Below the pieces are notes generated by a model. It saw only the letters and a program-made list of their open reading frames with translations, made no database searches and had not been told where the DNA came from. Shown one piece after another: positions 1-8,517 of a stretch of DNA of 64,000 nt (positions are counted from its first letter, which is position 1; each line of letters opens with the position of its first letter). The translations under genes and the position numbers were made by a program. This DNA is from Massilia agrisoli (GTDB lineage Bacteria; Pseudomonadota; Gammaproteobacteria; Burkholderiales; Burkholderiaceae_D), in contig NZ_JAJHPV010000021.1 of NCBI RefSeq assembly GCF_020831365.1, forward strand, positions 372,001 through 436,000. Reading direction: 5' to 3'.

Positions 1-42
1 CGAGCGCAACTGCTGGAGATCGTCGTTCTGGTTAGGCATCAT
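1..42 (-). CDS. Possible N-terminus of an unidentified gene, cut by the window edge
   Basis: Reading leftwards from a double ATG at 42-37, an open frame runs off the window edge, beginning MMPNQNDDLQQLRS. It is divergent from mpl. Only 14 codons are visible, so neither the coding status nor a family can be established. The polar Gln/Asn/Asp start would suit a soluble protein, nothing more. Confidence 0.25.
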   Translation of the reverse strand, partial: MMPNQNDDLQQLRS

Positions 43-124
43 GACGAGATCATACTCTTGAACGGAAAATGCCACCTTGTCGGGTAAAATCGCGTATTCC
101 GACTTTTGCCAGCACAACACAACC

Positions 125-1489
125 ATGCATATTCACATCCTCGGTATTTGCGGCACCTTCATGGGCGGCCTTGCAGTTTTGGCAAAAGAGGCGGGCCACA
201 AAGTGACCGGCTGCGACGCCAACGTGTATCCGCCGATGAGCACCCAGCTCGAAGCCCAGGGTATCGAACTGATCACCGGCTTCGGCCCCGAGCAGACTGA
301 GCTGAACCCGGACCTGTACGTGATCGGCAATGTGGTCTCGCGCGGCAATCCGCTGATCGAAGAGATTTTGAACAAAAGCCTGCCATATGTATCTGGCCCG
401 CAGTGGATTGGTGAACATATCCTGCGCGACAAATGGGTATTGGCCGTGGCTGGCACGCATGGCAAGACAACCACCTCGGCGATGCTGGCCTGGATCCTGG
501 AAGACGCGGGCTACTCGCCGGGCTTCCTGATCGGCGGCGTACCGATGAACTTCGGCATCTCGGCGCGCCTGCAGGGAAGCACGCCGTCGGACTTCTTCGT
601 CATCGAGGCGGACGAATACGACACCGCCTTCTTCGACAAGCGCAGCAAGTTCGTCCACTACCACGCAAAAACCGCGGTACTGAATAACCTCGAATACGAT
701 CACGCCGACATCTTCCCGGACATTGGCGCCATCGAAACCCAGTTCCATCACCTGGTGCGCACCGTGCCCGGCGTGGGCCGCCTGGTCGTCAACGGCGACG
801 AAGCGTCGATCGCACGCGTGATGAAGCGCGGTTGCTGGAGCGACAAGGAGTCGTTCGGCGTGTCCGAAGGCGTCAACTGGACCCTGGTCGAGCATCCGTC
901 GGACGGTTTCGATGTACTGTTCAATGGCGACGTGGTCGGCACTGTCCACTGGGGCCTGACTGGTAAGCACAACCGCTCCAACGCGCTGGCCGCGATTGCC
1001 GCTGCGCGCAATGTCGGGGTGCCGCCGGCGCAGGCAGCCGAATCGCTGTCGCGCTTCGAAAGCGTCAAGCGCCGCATGGAAGTGCGCGGCGTGGTCAACA
1101 ACATCACGGTGTACGACGACTTCGCGCACCACCCAACCGCGATCGCGACCACCGTCGGCGGCCTGCGCCAGAAACTGGGCGCCACCGGCCGCATTTTGGC
1201 GGTGCTGGAGCCGCGCTCGAACACGATGAAGCTGGGCGCGATGAAGGATGCGCTGCCGGGCAGCCTGAAGGACGCCGACCTGGTGTTCGGCTTCGGCAGC
1301 CAGCAGGCGCTGGGCTGGAGCCTGGCCGACGCGCTGAAACCGCTCGGCGGCATCGCGCACAGCTTCGACCAGCTCGACTTCCTGCTCAAGGCCATCGTCG
1401 ACGCGGCCCAGCCGGGCGACCACATCCTCGTGATGAGCAACGGCGGCTTCGGCGGCATCCACCAGAAACTGCTGGAAGCGCTGGCATGA
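125..1489 (+). CDS. mpl: UDP-N-acetylmuramate:L-alanyl-gamma-D-glutamyl-meso-diaminopimelate ligase
   Basis: Cytoplasmic murein-recycling ligase that joins the recovered L-Ala-gamma-D-Glu-mDAP tripeptide to UDP-MurNAc using ATP. The start MHIHILGICGTFMGG matches the Mur ligase Rossmann-like N-terminus, so the ATG at 125 is preferred over an in-frame TTG at 77. The ATP loop GTHGKTTT lies at about residues 110-117, followed by the central-domain EADEYD motif and the C-terminal ligase domain with DDFAHHPTA. The length of 454 residues is normal for Mpl. It overlaps the next gene by 4 nt (ATGA), so the two are probably translationally coupled. The identification rests on motifs and full-length similarity to the family. 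Confidence 0.95.
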   Translation: MHIHILGICGTFMGGLAVLAKEAGHKVTGCDANVYPPMSTQLEAQGIELITGFGPEQTELNPDLYVIGNVVSRGNPLIEEILNKSLPYVSGPQWIGEHILRDKWVLAVAGTHGKTTTSAMLAWILEDAGYSPGFLIGGVPMNFGISARLQGSTPSDFFVIEADEYDTAFFDKRSKFVHYHAKTAVLNNLEYDHADIFPDIGAIETQFHHLVRTVPGVGRLVVNGDEASIARVMKRGCWSDKESFGVSEGVNWTLVEHPSDGFDVLFNGDVVGTVHWGLTGKHNRSNALAAIAAARNVGVPPAQAAESLSRFESVKRRMEVRGVVNNITVYDDFAHHPTAIATTVGGLRQKLGATGRILAVLEPRSNTMKLGAMKDALPGSLKDADLVFGFGSQQALGWSLADALKPLGGIAHSFDQLDFLLKAIVDAAQPGDHILVMSNGGFGGIHQKLLEALA

Positions 1490-2079
1490 TCGCCAACGCG
1501 CACGTTTTGTATTTGCATGGCTTCCGCTCGTCGCCGCGCTCCTTCAAGGCGCGGGTGGTGGGCGAACGGATGAAGGCCCTCGGCCGCGCCAACGAACTGA
1601 TTTGCCCGCAGCTGCCGGCCTCGCCAAAAGAAGCGATGGCGCTGGTGCTGACCCTGGTCGAACGCTATCCGGCCGAGCAGCTGGCCGTCATCGGCTCATC
1701 GCTGGGCGGTTTCTATGCGACCTGGCTGGCCGAACGCCTTGGCTGCCGCGCCGCGCTGCTGAATCCTTCCGTCGATCCGCTCAAGAACCTGGAAAAGCAT
1801 GTCGGCGTGACCACCGAATACCACTCGGACAAGCCGTTCGAGTTCAAGCGCGAATACATCGATGAACTGCGCGCGCTGAAGGTTGAACGCATCACCCAAC
1901 CGGAACGCTACTTCCTGCTTGCGGCCACCGGCGACGAGGTGCTCGATTACCGCGACATGGTGGCGCGCTACGACGGCGCGAAGCAGCATGTCATTGAAGG
2001 CAGCGACCACGCGATTTCGGAGTTCCCGCAGTATGTGGACGAAGTGCTCGATTTCTGCCTGGCGGAAGCCGCCCGGTGA
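1486..2079 (+). CDS. YqiA-type alpha/beta-hydrolase esterase
   Basis: Small cytoplasmic alpha/beta hydrolase of 197 residues, the size of the YqiA esterase family. The N-terminal LYLHGFRSSP segment forms the oxyanion region, GSSLGG at about 70-75 carries the nucleophile Ser72, GDEVLDY supplies the acid near 150-154, and EGSDHAISEF supplies His175. YqiA acts on short acyl esters in vitro; its physiological substrate is not settled. The ATG overlaps the mpl stop, and its own stop overlaps the GTG of ubiC, so the gene sits in a tight mpl-yqiA-ubiC run. Confidence 0.85.
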   Translation: MIANAHVLYLHGFRSSPRSFKARVVGERMKALGRANELICPQLPASPKEAMALVLTLVERYPAEQLAVIGSSLGGFYATWLAERLGCRAALLNPSVDPLKNLEKHVGVTTEYHSDKPFEFKREYIDELRALKVERITQPERYFLLAATGDEVLDYRDMVARYDGAKQHVIEGSDHAISEFPQYVDEVLDFCLAEAAR

Positions 2080-2645
2080 GGAGCGGTTCGCTGCGCCGGG
2101 CCACGTGGCACCGGCACATCAACGGCGTGGCCGCGCCGTGCGCCGTGCGCGACTGGCTGCTGACCGAGGGCTCGCTGACGGCGCGGCTGGTCGCGCACAG
2201 CGCAGCGTTCCGCGTGCAGCGCCTGCACCAGAGCTCAGGCCTGTGCCTGGCCGACGAAGCGCAGGCGATTGGCATGAAGCAGCCGGGCCGGGTGTGGGAG
2301 CGTGAAGTGCTGCTGCGCTGCGACGGCGTGCCGGTGGTGTTCGCCCACACGGTGGTTCCGGCCGCATGCACGGCCGCCGACTGGCCGCAGTTTTCGGCCC
2401 TTGGCGAGCGCTCGCTTGGCAGCACCCTGTTTTACGACCCGCTGGTAACACGCGGCGAACTTGAATTTGCGCGGATACGCGCCGGCCATCCCCTGCTTGA
2501 GCGCGCGCGCGCCGTGCTCGAAGGGATGGACGACCCTGTTTACTATGCGCGCCGCTGCCTGTACCGCCGCCGCAACGGAACGCTGCTGGTGACCGAGGTG
2601 TTCCTTCCCCCGGTAACCCGGCTGGCGCCAAACAAGACACTATAA
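2076..2645 (+). CDS. ubiC: Chorismate lyase
   Basis: Converts chorismate to 4-hydroxybenzoate and pyruvate, the first committed step of ubiquinone synthesis. The family signatures are present: REVLLRCDGVPVVFAHTV in the middle, then LGERSLGSTLF and a C-terminal TEVFLPP whose Glu corresponds to the product-binding acid of the E. coli enzyme. The length is 189 residues. The start is GTG at 2076 overlapping the yqiA stop; no better ATG exists upstream in frame. Placement among mpl, yqiA and an RNB nuclease is not functionally informative. Confidence 0.93.
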   Translation: MRSGSLRRATWHRHINGVAAPCAVRDWLLTEGSLTARLVAHSAAFRVQRLHQSSGLCLADEAQAIGMKQPGRVWEREVLLRCDGVPVVFAHTVVPAACTAADWPQFSALGERSLGSTLFYDPLVTRGELEFARIRAGHPLLERARAVLEGMDDPVYYARRCLYRRRNGTLLVTEVFLPPVTRLAPNKTL

Positions 2646-2657
2646 ATAAAAGGCATC

Positions 2658-4697
2658 ATGAATTTATTCTTCGAAGAGTCCGGCGATTTCAAGGCTGGCA
2701 CCGTGCTGTCCCATGCGGGCGAGGCCTACCAGGTTGAACTGGCCAGCGGCAAGCGCACCAAGGTCAAGGCCAAGGACGTGCTGCTCCAGTTCGAAAAGCC
2801 CGACCCGTCAGAGCTGCTGGAGCAGGCCAAGGTGGTGGCACAGGACGCCGACCTCGAGTTTTTGTGGGAAGTCGCCGGCCAGGAGGAATTCGGCTTCGCC
2901 GAGCTGGGCGCCGAATACTTCGGCCACGCGCCGCTGCCAGTCGAAGCTGCGGGACTGATCCTGGCGCTGCACGGTTCGCCGATCTACTTCTACAAAAAAG
3001 GCCGCGGGCGCTACAAGGCCGCGCCGGAGCAAGCGCTGCGCGCCGCGCAGGCTGGCATTGAAAAGAAAAAGCAGCAACTGGTGATCCAGGCTGCCTATGT
3101 CGACGAACTCAAGGCCGGCAAGCTGCCGCAGGCGATGGCCCCGATGGTCAACCAGCTGTTGTTCAAGCCGGACAAGAACACCATCGAATACAAGGCGCTG
3201 GAAGCGGCCGCCGATGAACTGCACACGACGGCGCAGCGCCTGATGCTGCAGGTGGGCGGCATCGCGTCGCCCAAAGACCTGCACATGGCGCGCTTTTTGT
3301 TCGAGAACTTCCCGCGCGGCGCCGGCTTCCCGAGCGTGCCGGTGCCGTCCGCGCCGGCCAGCCTGCCGGTGGCCGACGTGGCCGCGTTCTCGATCGATGA
3401 CGTCACCACGACCGAAATCGACGACGCCTTCTCGGTACGTACGCTGGACGACGGCTCGGTGGTGGTCGGTATCCACATCGCCGCGCCTGGCCTTGGCGTC
3501 AAGCCGGACGACGCGATCGACAAGATGGCGCGTTCGCGCATGTCGACCGTGTATATGCCGGGCGATAAGATCACCATGCTGCCCGACGATATCGTCAACG
3601 CCTTCACGCTCGCCGAGGGCAAGAACTGCCCGGCGGTGTCGTTGTACGCCACGCTGAACCCTGCCGACTGGACGGTGCTGTCGACCGTGACGCGCGCAGA
3701 GCTGGTGCCGATCAAGAGCAACCTGCGCCACAACGACCTCGATGACCTGGTCAACGAGGAGACGCTGGCCAGCGGCGAAGGCGAGTATCCGCACAAGGCC
3801 GAACTGGCGCTGCTGTGGAAATGGGCGCTGCAGCTTGAAGAAGGGCGCATGAAGAAGCGCGAAGGCTTTGGCCTGAAGCCGGAGCAGAACAACCGGGTCG
3901 ACTTCAACTTCTATGTCGAGGACGACGTGGTGTCGGTAGTGCGGCGCAAGCGCGGCGCGCCGCTCGACAAGATTGTGGCCGAGCTGATGATCTTCGCGAA
4001 CAGCACCTGGGGCAAGCTGCTGCACGACAGCGGCGTGCCGGGCATCTACCGCTCGCAAGGCGGCGGCGCCGGCGCGGGCTGGGCGGCCAAGATGCAGGTG
4101 CGGATGGTGACGCACGCGGCCCCGCACCAGGGCCTCGGTGTCGACCAGTATGCATGGAGCACCTCGCCGCTGCGCCGCTACACCGACCTGGTCAACCAGT
4201 GGCAGATCCTGGCCTGCGCCGAGCATGGCGTGACCGCGCCGCTGGTGGCGCCGTTCAAGCCGCGCGATGCGAACCTGTTTGCGATCGTGTCGGCGTTCGA
4301 TGCGGCGTATGCGGCCTACAACGACCACCAGCAGAACATGGAACGCTACTGGTGCCTGCGCTGGCTGGGGCAGGAGGCCGCAAAACAGGTCGATGCGGTA
4401 GTGCTGAAGGATGAAGTGCTGCGCCTGGTCGATATCCCGCTGATCATTCGTTTGCCGGGCATGCCGCAGGTGGCGCGCGGCGCGCAGGTCAAGCTCGATA
4501 TCATCCGCTGGGACGAGGTAGACCTGTCGATCGAGGCGCGCTTGCTCGAAGTGGCGGCAGTGGCGCCGGCGGAAGTCGACCTCGATTTTGAAGAGGATGA
4601 AGGTCCGGATACGGGCGAAGCCGCGGTGGAGGAAGTGGTTGAGGCGGAAGGCGTGGTAGCCGTCGTTACCACGGACCCGGAGCCCGAAGCCCAATAA
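2658..4697 (+). CDS. RNB-domain exoribonuclease (RNase II/R superfamily)
   Basis: A 679-residue protein with the RNB catalytic core. The segment SIDDVTTTEIDDAFSV at about 245-260 carries the clustered Asp residues that bind Mg2+, followed by VGIHIAAP; a later TSPLRRYTDLVNQ matches the conserved RNB C-terminal motif. This predicts processive 3'-to-5' RNA hydrolysis in the cytoplasm. It differs from classical RNase II and RNase R in the weakly marked RNA-binding flanks: the N-terminus resembles a small beta-barrel, but no clear S1 domain is visible after the core, and the protein ends in a very acidic Glu/Asp/Val tail. It is therefore not named rnb or rnr. Confidence 0.85.
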   Translation: MNLFFEESGDFKAGTVLSHAGEAYQVELASGKRTKVKAKDVLLQFEKPDPSELLEQAKVVAQDADLEFLWEVAGQEEFGFAELGAEYFGHAPLPVEAAGLILALHGSPIYFYKKGRGRYKAAPEQALRAAQAGIEKKKQQLVIQAAYVDELKAGKLPQAMAPMVNQLLFKPDKNTIEYKALEAAADELHTTAQRLMLQVGGIASPKDLHMARFLFENFPRGAGFPSVPVPSAPASLPVADVAAFSIDDVTTTEIDDAFSVRTLDDGSVVVGIHIAAPGLGVKPDDAIDKMARSRMSTVYMPGDKITMLPDDIVNAFTLAEGKNCPAVSLYATLNPADWTVLSTVTRAELVPIKSNLRHNDLDDLVNEETLASGEGEYPHKAELALLWKWALQLEEGRMKKREGFGLKPEQNNRVDFNFYVEDDVVSVVRRKRGAPLDKIVAELMIFANSTWGKLLHDSGVPGIYRSQGGGAGAGWAAKMQVRMVTHAAPHQGLGVDQYAWSTSPLRRYTDLVNQWQILACAEHGVTAPLVAPFKPRDANLFAIVSAFDAAYAAYNDHQQNMERYWCLRWLGQEAAKQVDAVVLKDEVLRLVDIPLIIRLPGMPQVARGAQVKLDIIRWDEVDLSIEARLLEVAAVAPAEVDLDFEEDEGPDTGEAAVEEVVEAEGVVAVVTTDPEPEAQ

Positions 4698-4701
4698 CCG
4701 T

Positions 4702-4729
4702 CGTCGTTCCCGCGCAAGCGGGAACCCAC
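4702..4729. repeat. REP-like palindrome, CGTTCCCGC family
   Basis: Just after the RNB gene stop lies a short hairpin with stem GTTCCCGC/GCGGGAAC (4706-4713 and 4718-4725) and loop GCAA, preceded by CGTC and followed by CC. Related sequences occur at 28035-28130 and 39360-39387, each directly after a gene. This fits an interspersed repetitive extragenic palindrome; a role in mRNA 3'-end stability is possible but inferred. Confidence 0.6.
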
Positions 4730-4832
4730 AGTGAACCTGTGTGGCCCGCGGCGTATGCTGGAAATCAGTTGCGCCCCGCCACCGCACACGGGTTAGAATT
4801 GCCCATTCTCAGTTTCAACAGCGAAGCACCGG

Positions 4833-5717
4833 GTGAAGTATTTTCAACAACATAGAACACTGACTATCGCGCTTGCGGTGTCGGTCGCGGTCCATGCAGC
4901 CCTGCTGGCAGTACGCTTCGTTGCGCCGGACGCGTTCCGCCTGGAGCCCACCGATCCCGGCCTCGAAGTCATCCTCGTCAACGCCAAGCACAATAAAGCG
5001 CCAACCAAGGCGCAGGCGCTCGCGCAGGCTAACCTCGACGGCGGCGGCAATGCTTCGGAAGGCCGCGCCAAGTCGCCGCTGCCCGACCTGCGCCGCATGG
5101 AAACCGGCGAAAGCGTCAAGGCCACCCAGCGCCGCATCGCCGAACTCGAACAGGCGCAGCAAAACCTGCTGACCCGCGCACGCAATTCGAACTTCAACGT
5201 CGCCCCGGTGACGGAGCGCGACAAGCCAGACCCGAACCGCACCGGCGCCGACATGATCGAAAGCAGCAAGGCGATCGCCCGCGCGGCCGCCGAGATCACC
5301 CAGCGCATCGAAGACGAAAACAAGCGCCCGCGCAAAACCTTCATCACGCCGTCGACGCGTGAAGTCGGCTACGCGATGTATTACAAGACCATGCAGCGCA
5401 GGGTCGAGGAAATCGGCACGCTGAACTTCCCCCAGGTGAACGGGCGCAAGCTGTACGGCGAGCTGGTGGTCTATATCCCGATTTTCCAGGACGGAAGCAT
5501 CTACCAGAAAGACGGCGGCGCGCGTATCGAGAAAAGCTCGGGCAACGCGGACCTCGACAAGGCGGCGCTGGCCATCGTGCGCCGCGCGGCGCCTTTTGGG
5601 CGCTTCCCGCCCAATATGCTTTCGTCCGACAAGGACGACCTGTGGGTGATCATCACGCGCTTCAAGTTCACGCGTGAAGAACGGATGGAAGCCGACCTGC
5701 GCGGAGCCGCGCAATGA
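4833..5717 (+). CDS. TonB-like energy transducer, TonB C-terminal domain protein
   Basis: A 294-residue protein starting at GTG 4833. A short cytoplasmic start is followed by one membrane anchor (about residues 8-28), a periplasmic linker rich in Ala, Gln and charged residues with a coiled-coil tendency around 85-165, and a C-terminal TonB-like domain (about 190-285). That domain contains [17 protein letters not shown] and a repeat-type [16 protein letters not shown]. This architecture predicts contact with outer-membrane transporters. No exbB or exbD lies beside it, so the energising partner must be elsewhere, or the protein has another role. It overlaps aroE by 4 nt. Confidence 0.75.
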   Translation: MKYFQQHRTLTIALAVSVAVHAALLAVRFVAPDAFRLEPTDPGLEVILVNAKHNKAPTKAQALAQANLDGGGNASEGRAKSPLPDLRRMETGESVKATQRRIAELEQAQQNLLTRARNSNFNVAPVTERDKPDPNRTGADMIESSKAIARAAAEITQRIEDENKRPRKTFITPSTREVGYAMYYKTMQRRVEEIGTLNFPQVNGRKLYGELVVYIPIFQDGSIYQKDGGARIEKSSGNADLDKAALAIVRRAAPFGRFPPNMLSSDKDDLWVIITRFKFTREERMEADLRGAAQ

Positions 5718-6523
5718 CAGACCGCTACTGCGTCATCGGTAACCCCATTGCGCACAGCAAGTCGCCCGACATCCACGCCGCTTTCGCTGCGCAGATGGGC
5801 CAGAGCCTGACCTATGAGCGCTGCCTGGCGCCCCTGGACGGCTTTAACGACACGGTCCGCGCATTGATCGCCCAGGGCTACAAGGGCGCCAACGTCACGG
5901 TGCCGTTCAAGCTCGACGCCGCAGCCATCGCCACCAGCCTGACCGGACGCGCGCGCGCCGCCGGCGCCGTGAACACGCTCAGCTTCGTGGATGGCGGGAT
6001 CGTCGGCGATAACACCGACGGCGCGGGACTGGTCAACGACATCACCCGCAATGCGCGCGTGGCGATCGGTGGCAAACGTGTGCTGCTGCTGGGCGCGGGC
6101 GGCGCTGCGCGCGGCGTCATCCTGCCATTGCTGGAGCAGGGCCCGGCCGAACTGGTGGTCGCCAACCGCACCCGCGCCACCGCCGATGCGCTGGTGGCGC
6201 AATTCGGCTCGCCGCTGCTGCGCGCCTGCGGCTTCGGCGACATCGCCGCGCCCTTCGATATCGTCATCAACGCCACCTCGGCCAGCCTGGCAGGCGACCT
6301 GCCACCGATACCGGCAGAAACTTTTTGCCCAGAAACACTTGCTTTGGATATGATGTACGGAAAGCAGCCCACCGTATTCATGCAGTTTGCCAGCAGCCAC
6401 GGCGCCCATGTGCGCGACGGCCTCGGCATGCTGGTGGAGCAGGCTGCGGAAGCGTTCACGGTGTGGCGCGGGGTGCGCCCCGAGACGCCGGCAGTCCTTG
6501 AGCAGTTGCGTACATCCCTATAA
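5714..6523 (+). CDS. aroE: Shikimate dehydrogenase (NADP-dependent)
   Basis: Reduces 3-dehydroshikimate to shikimate in aromatic amino acid synthesis. The N-terminal substrate domain opens with [19 protein letters not shown] carries the catalytic Lys and DNTDG the catalytic Asp. The nucleotide-binding domain has GAGGAARG and ANRT, the latter being the usual NADP phosphate-binding segment. At 269 residues it is full length. The ATG overlaps the TonB-like gene stop, and mtgA follows 12 nt after it, so all three are probably cotranscribed. Confidence 0.95.
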   Translation: MTDRYCVIGNPIAHSKSPDIHAAFAAQMGQSLTYERCLAPLDGFNDTVRALIAQGYKGANVTVPFKLDAAAIATSLTGRARAAGAVNTLSFVDGGIVGDNTDGAGLVNDITRNARVAIGGKRVLLLGAGGAARGVILPLLEQGPAELVVANRTRATADALVAQFGSPLLRACGFGDIAAPFDIVINATSASLAGDLPPIPAETFCPETLALDMMYGKQPTVFMQFASSHGAHVRDGLGMLVEQAAEAFTVWRGVRPETPAVLEQLRTSL

Positions 6524-6535
6524 CCAGAACAACGT

Positions 6536-7261
6536 ATGGCCAAAGCAAGAGGGGGCAAGGCGCGCGCCAAGGCGGGACGTCCCTGGATCAAATGGCTCAT
6601 TTTCGGGCCGCTCATCATCGTCCTGCTGATCCAGCTGTACTTCTTCCTGATGATCTGCTGGTGGACCATGTTCAATCCATCGTCGACCAGCATGATGCGC
6701 ACCCAGATGTCGGCGCTGCAAGAGACCAATCCAAAAGCCAAGCTGCGGCACCAGTGGGTGCCGTACGAGCGCATCTCGAACAACCTGAAACGCGCGGTGA
6801 TCGCCTCGGAAGACGCCAACTTCAACGAACATGACGGCGTCGACTGGGCTGCGCTGCAGAAGGCCTACGAAAAGAACACGCGCCGCCACAAGGTGGTGGG
6901 CGGCGGATCGACCATCACGCAGCAACTGGCCAAGAACCTGTTCCTGTCCGGGTCGCGCAGCTACGTGCGCAAGGCGCAGGAGATGGTGATCGCGTTCATG
7001 CTCGAAACGGTGATGAGCAAGCAACGCATCCTCGAAATCTACCTGAATGTGGTGGAATTCGGACGCGGGGTGTTCGGCGCCGAAGCGGCGGCGCGCTACT
7101 ACTTCAAGACCAGCGCAGCGGGCCTGGGCACCGCGCAGGCAGCCAAACTGGCGGTCATGCTGCCCAACCCGCGCTACTACGACCGCCACCGCGACACCCG
7201 CTATCTCGGGCGGCGCACCAACACGATTTTGATCCGCATGAACTCGGCGGACCTGCCATGA
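6536..7261 (+). CDS. mtgA: Monofunctional biosynthetic peptidoglycan transglycosylase
   Basis: Membrane-anchored GT51 glycosyltransferase that polymerises lipid II into glycan strands. A basic N-terminus (about 1-20) precedes one membrane helix (about 20-42). The GT51 signatures follow: ASEDANFNEHDGVDW with the catalytic Glu, GGSTITQQLAKNLFLS, and a region around KQRILEIYLNVVEFGRGVFG. There is no transpeptidase domain, and the length of 241 residues matches MtgA. It lies 12 nt after aroE, an arrangement common in beta- and gammaproteobacteria. Confidence 0.94.
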   Translation: MAKARGGKARAKAGRPWIKWLIFGPLIIVLLIQLYFFLMICWWTMFNPSSTSMMRTQMSALQETNPKAKLRHQWVPYERISNNLKRAVIASEDANFNEHDGVDWAALQKAYEKNTRRHKVVGGGSTITQQLAKNLFLSGSRSYVRKAQEMVIAFMLETVMSKQRILEIYLNVVEFGRGVFGAEAAARYYFKTSAAGLGTAQAAKLAVMLPNPRYYDRHRDTRYLGRRTNTILIRMNSADLP

Positions 7262-7376
7262 GCATTTATTGGTAAAAAAGCAGCTTCCTTGAGTCAAAAT
7301 TTTCGTTTCGGGGTGGTAGGGGCAGGGGCTAACGGGTACACTTGCGCTGTTTGCGAAACGCGGCCGAGAAAAGCGC

Positions 7377-8345
7377 ATGATCAACGTATTTGTCCTACAG
7401 AATGGCCGCCTCAACCAGGTACCCATCGAGACCCGCGAGGATCTCGAAAACGTCGCGCCCGTGTGGGTCGACCTGACCGACCCGACCGACGACGAGCGGG
7501 CCTGGGTCAAGGCCATCTACGGCGTGATTTTGCCGGGCGAGGACGAGGTCAAGGACATCGAAGCGTCGGCCCGCTACTACGAAGCGGAAAACGGCGACCT
7601 GCACCTGCGCACCGACTTTTTGCTGGAAGAAGACGACGGCCCGTCGCGCGTGGTCACGGTGGCGTTCATTTTGGCGCGCAAGATGCTGTTCTCGGTGCAC
7701 ACCGACGACCTGCCGGTATTCCGGCTGGTGCGCATGCGCGCCCGTTCGCGTCCCGGCTCGATCGCCGACTATATGGACGTCCTGCTCGACCTGTACGCCA
7801 CCGACGCCGAATACTCGGCCGACGCGCTCGAGGGCATCTACCAGGACCTCGAAGAAGTCAGCCGCCGGGTACTGCAAAAGGAATTCACCGACCAGGACGC
7901 GGCCGACGCGCTGAACGCGATCGCGCGCGAGGAAGACTTGAACGGCCGGATCCGCCGCAACATGATGGACACGCGGCGCGCGGTCAGCTTCCTGATGCGC
8001 GGGCGGCTGCTCAACGCCGACCAGTTCGAAGAAGCGCGCCAGATCCTGCGCGACATTGAATCGCTGGACGGCCACACCTCATTCCTGTTCGACAAGATCA
8101 ACTTCCTGATGGACGCCACGGTCGGCTTCATCAACATTAACCAGAACAAGATCATCAAGATCTTCTCGGTCGCCTCGGTTGCCTTCCTGCCGCCGACGCT
8201 GATCGCGAGTATCTACGGCATGAACTTCAAGCGTTGGTTCCCCGAGCTCGACTGGGCCTGGGGCTACCCGTGGGCGCTCGGCCTGATGCTGACCTCGGCA
8301 ATTGCCCCATTCCTCTACTTCCGCCACCGCGGCTGGCTGAAATAA
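7377..8345 (+). CDS. corA: CorA-family Mg2+/Co2+ transporter
   Basis: Pentameric inner-membrane channel for Mg2+ and other divalent cations. The 322-residue protein has a long acidic cytoplasmic N-terminal domain and a long helix, then two C-terminal membrane helices. The first is followed by the diagnostic YGMN pore-entrance motif at about 280-283, and the chain ends with a short basic tail. ATG 7377 is the only sensible start. About 115 nt separate it from mtgA, so it may have its own promoter, though no convincing one was found. It converges on the sensor kinase gene across a repeat. Confidence 0.93.
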   Translation: MINVFVLQNGRLNQVPIETREDLENVAPVWVDLTDPTDDERAWVKAIYGVILPGEDEVKDIEASARYYEAENGDLHLRTDFLLEEDDGPSRVVTVAFILARKMLFSVHTDDLPVFRLVRMRARSRPGSIADYMDVLLDLYATDAEYSADALEGIYQDLEEVSRRVLQKEFTDQDAADALNAIAREEDLNGRIRRNMMDTRRAVSFLMRGRLLNADQFEEARQILRDIESLDGHTSFLFDKINFLMDATVGFININQNKIIKIFSVASVAFLPPTLIASIYGMNFKRWFPELDWAWGYPWALGLMLTSAIAPFLYFRHRGWLK

Positions 8346-8373
8346 TCCCAAAAAATCCGGCTCGCCGCCCCTC

Positions 8374-8517
8374 AGCATTTCCAAATTCGGGGTCAGACCC
8401 CAGTTTTGGAAATGTTTCGGAAACGTCGTGGTCTGACCCCGATTTAGCATTTCCAAATTCGGGGTCAGACCACAGTTTTGGAAATGTTTCGGAAACGTCG
8501 TGGTCTGACCCCGATTT
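8374..8517. repeat. Two tandem 72-nt palindromic repeat units with GGGGTCAGACC core
   Basis: Units 8374-8445 and 8446-8517 abut and differ at one base (C versus A in the left core). Each contains GGGGTCAGACC near its left end and the inverse GGTCTGACCCC near its right end, with nested inverted TTTCCAAA/TTTGGAAA and TTTCGGAAA segments between. The block fills the space between convergent corA and the sensor kinase; the kinase stop codon (8516-8518) overlaps its last bases. The same core forms the palindrome at 55810-55873. It could serve as a bidirectional 3'-end structure. Confidence 0.85.

Noticed and set aside
2808-4787. A 659-codon minus-strand frame opposite the RNB gene
   Set aside because: Same Arg/His/Gln-rich antisense composition; the plus strand has a clear RNB protein.
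8374-8517. Tandem repeat considered as a CRISPR array
   Set aside because: Two directly abutting 72-nt units with no spacers and no cas genes nearby.
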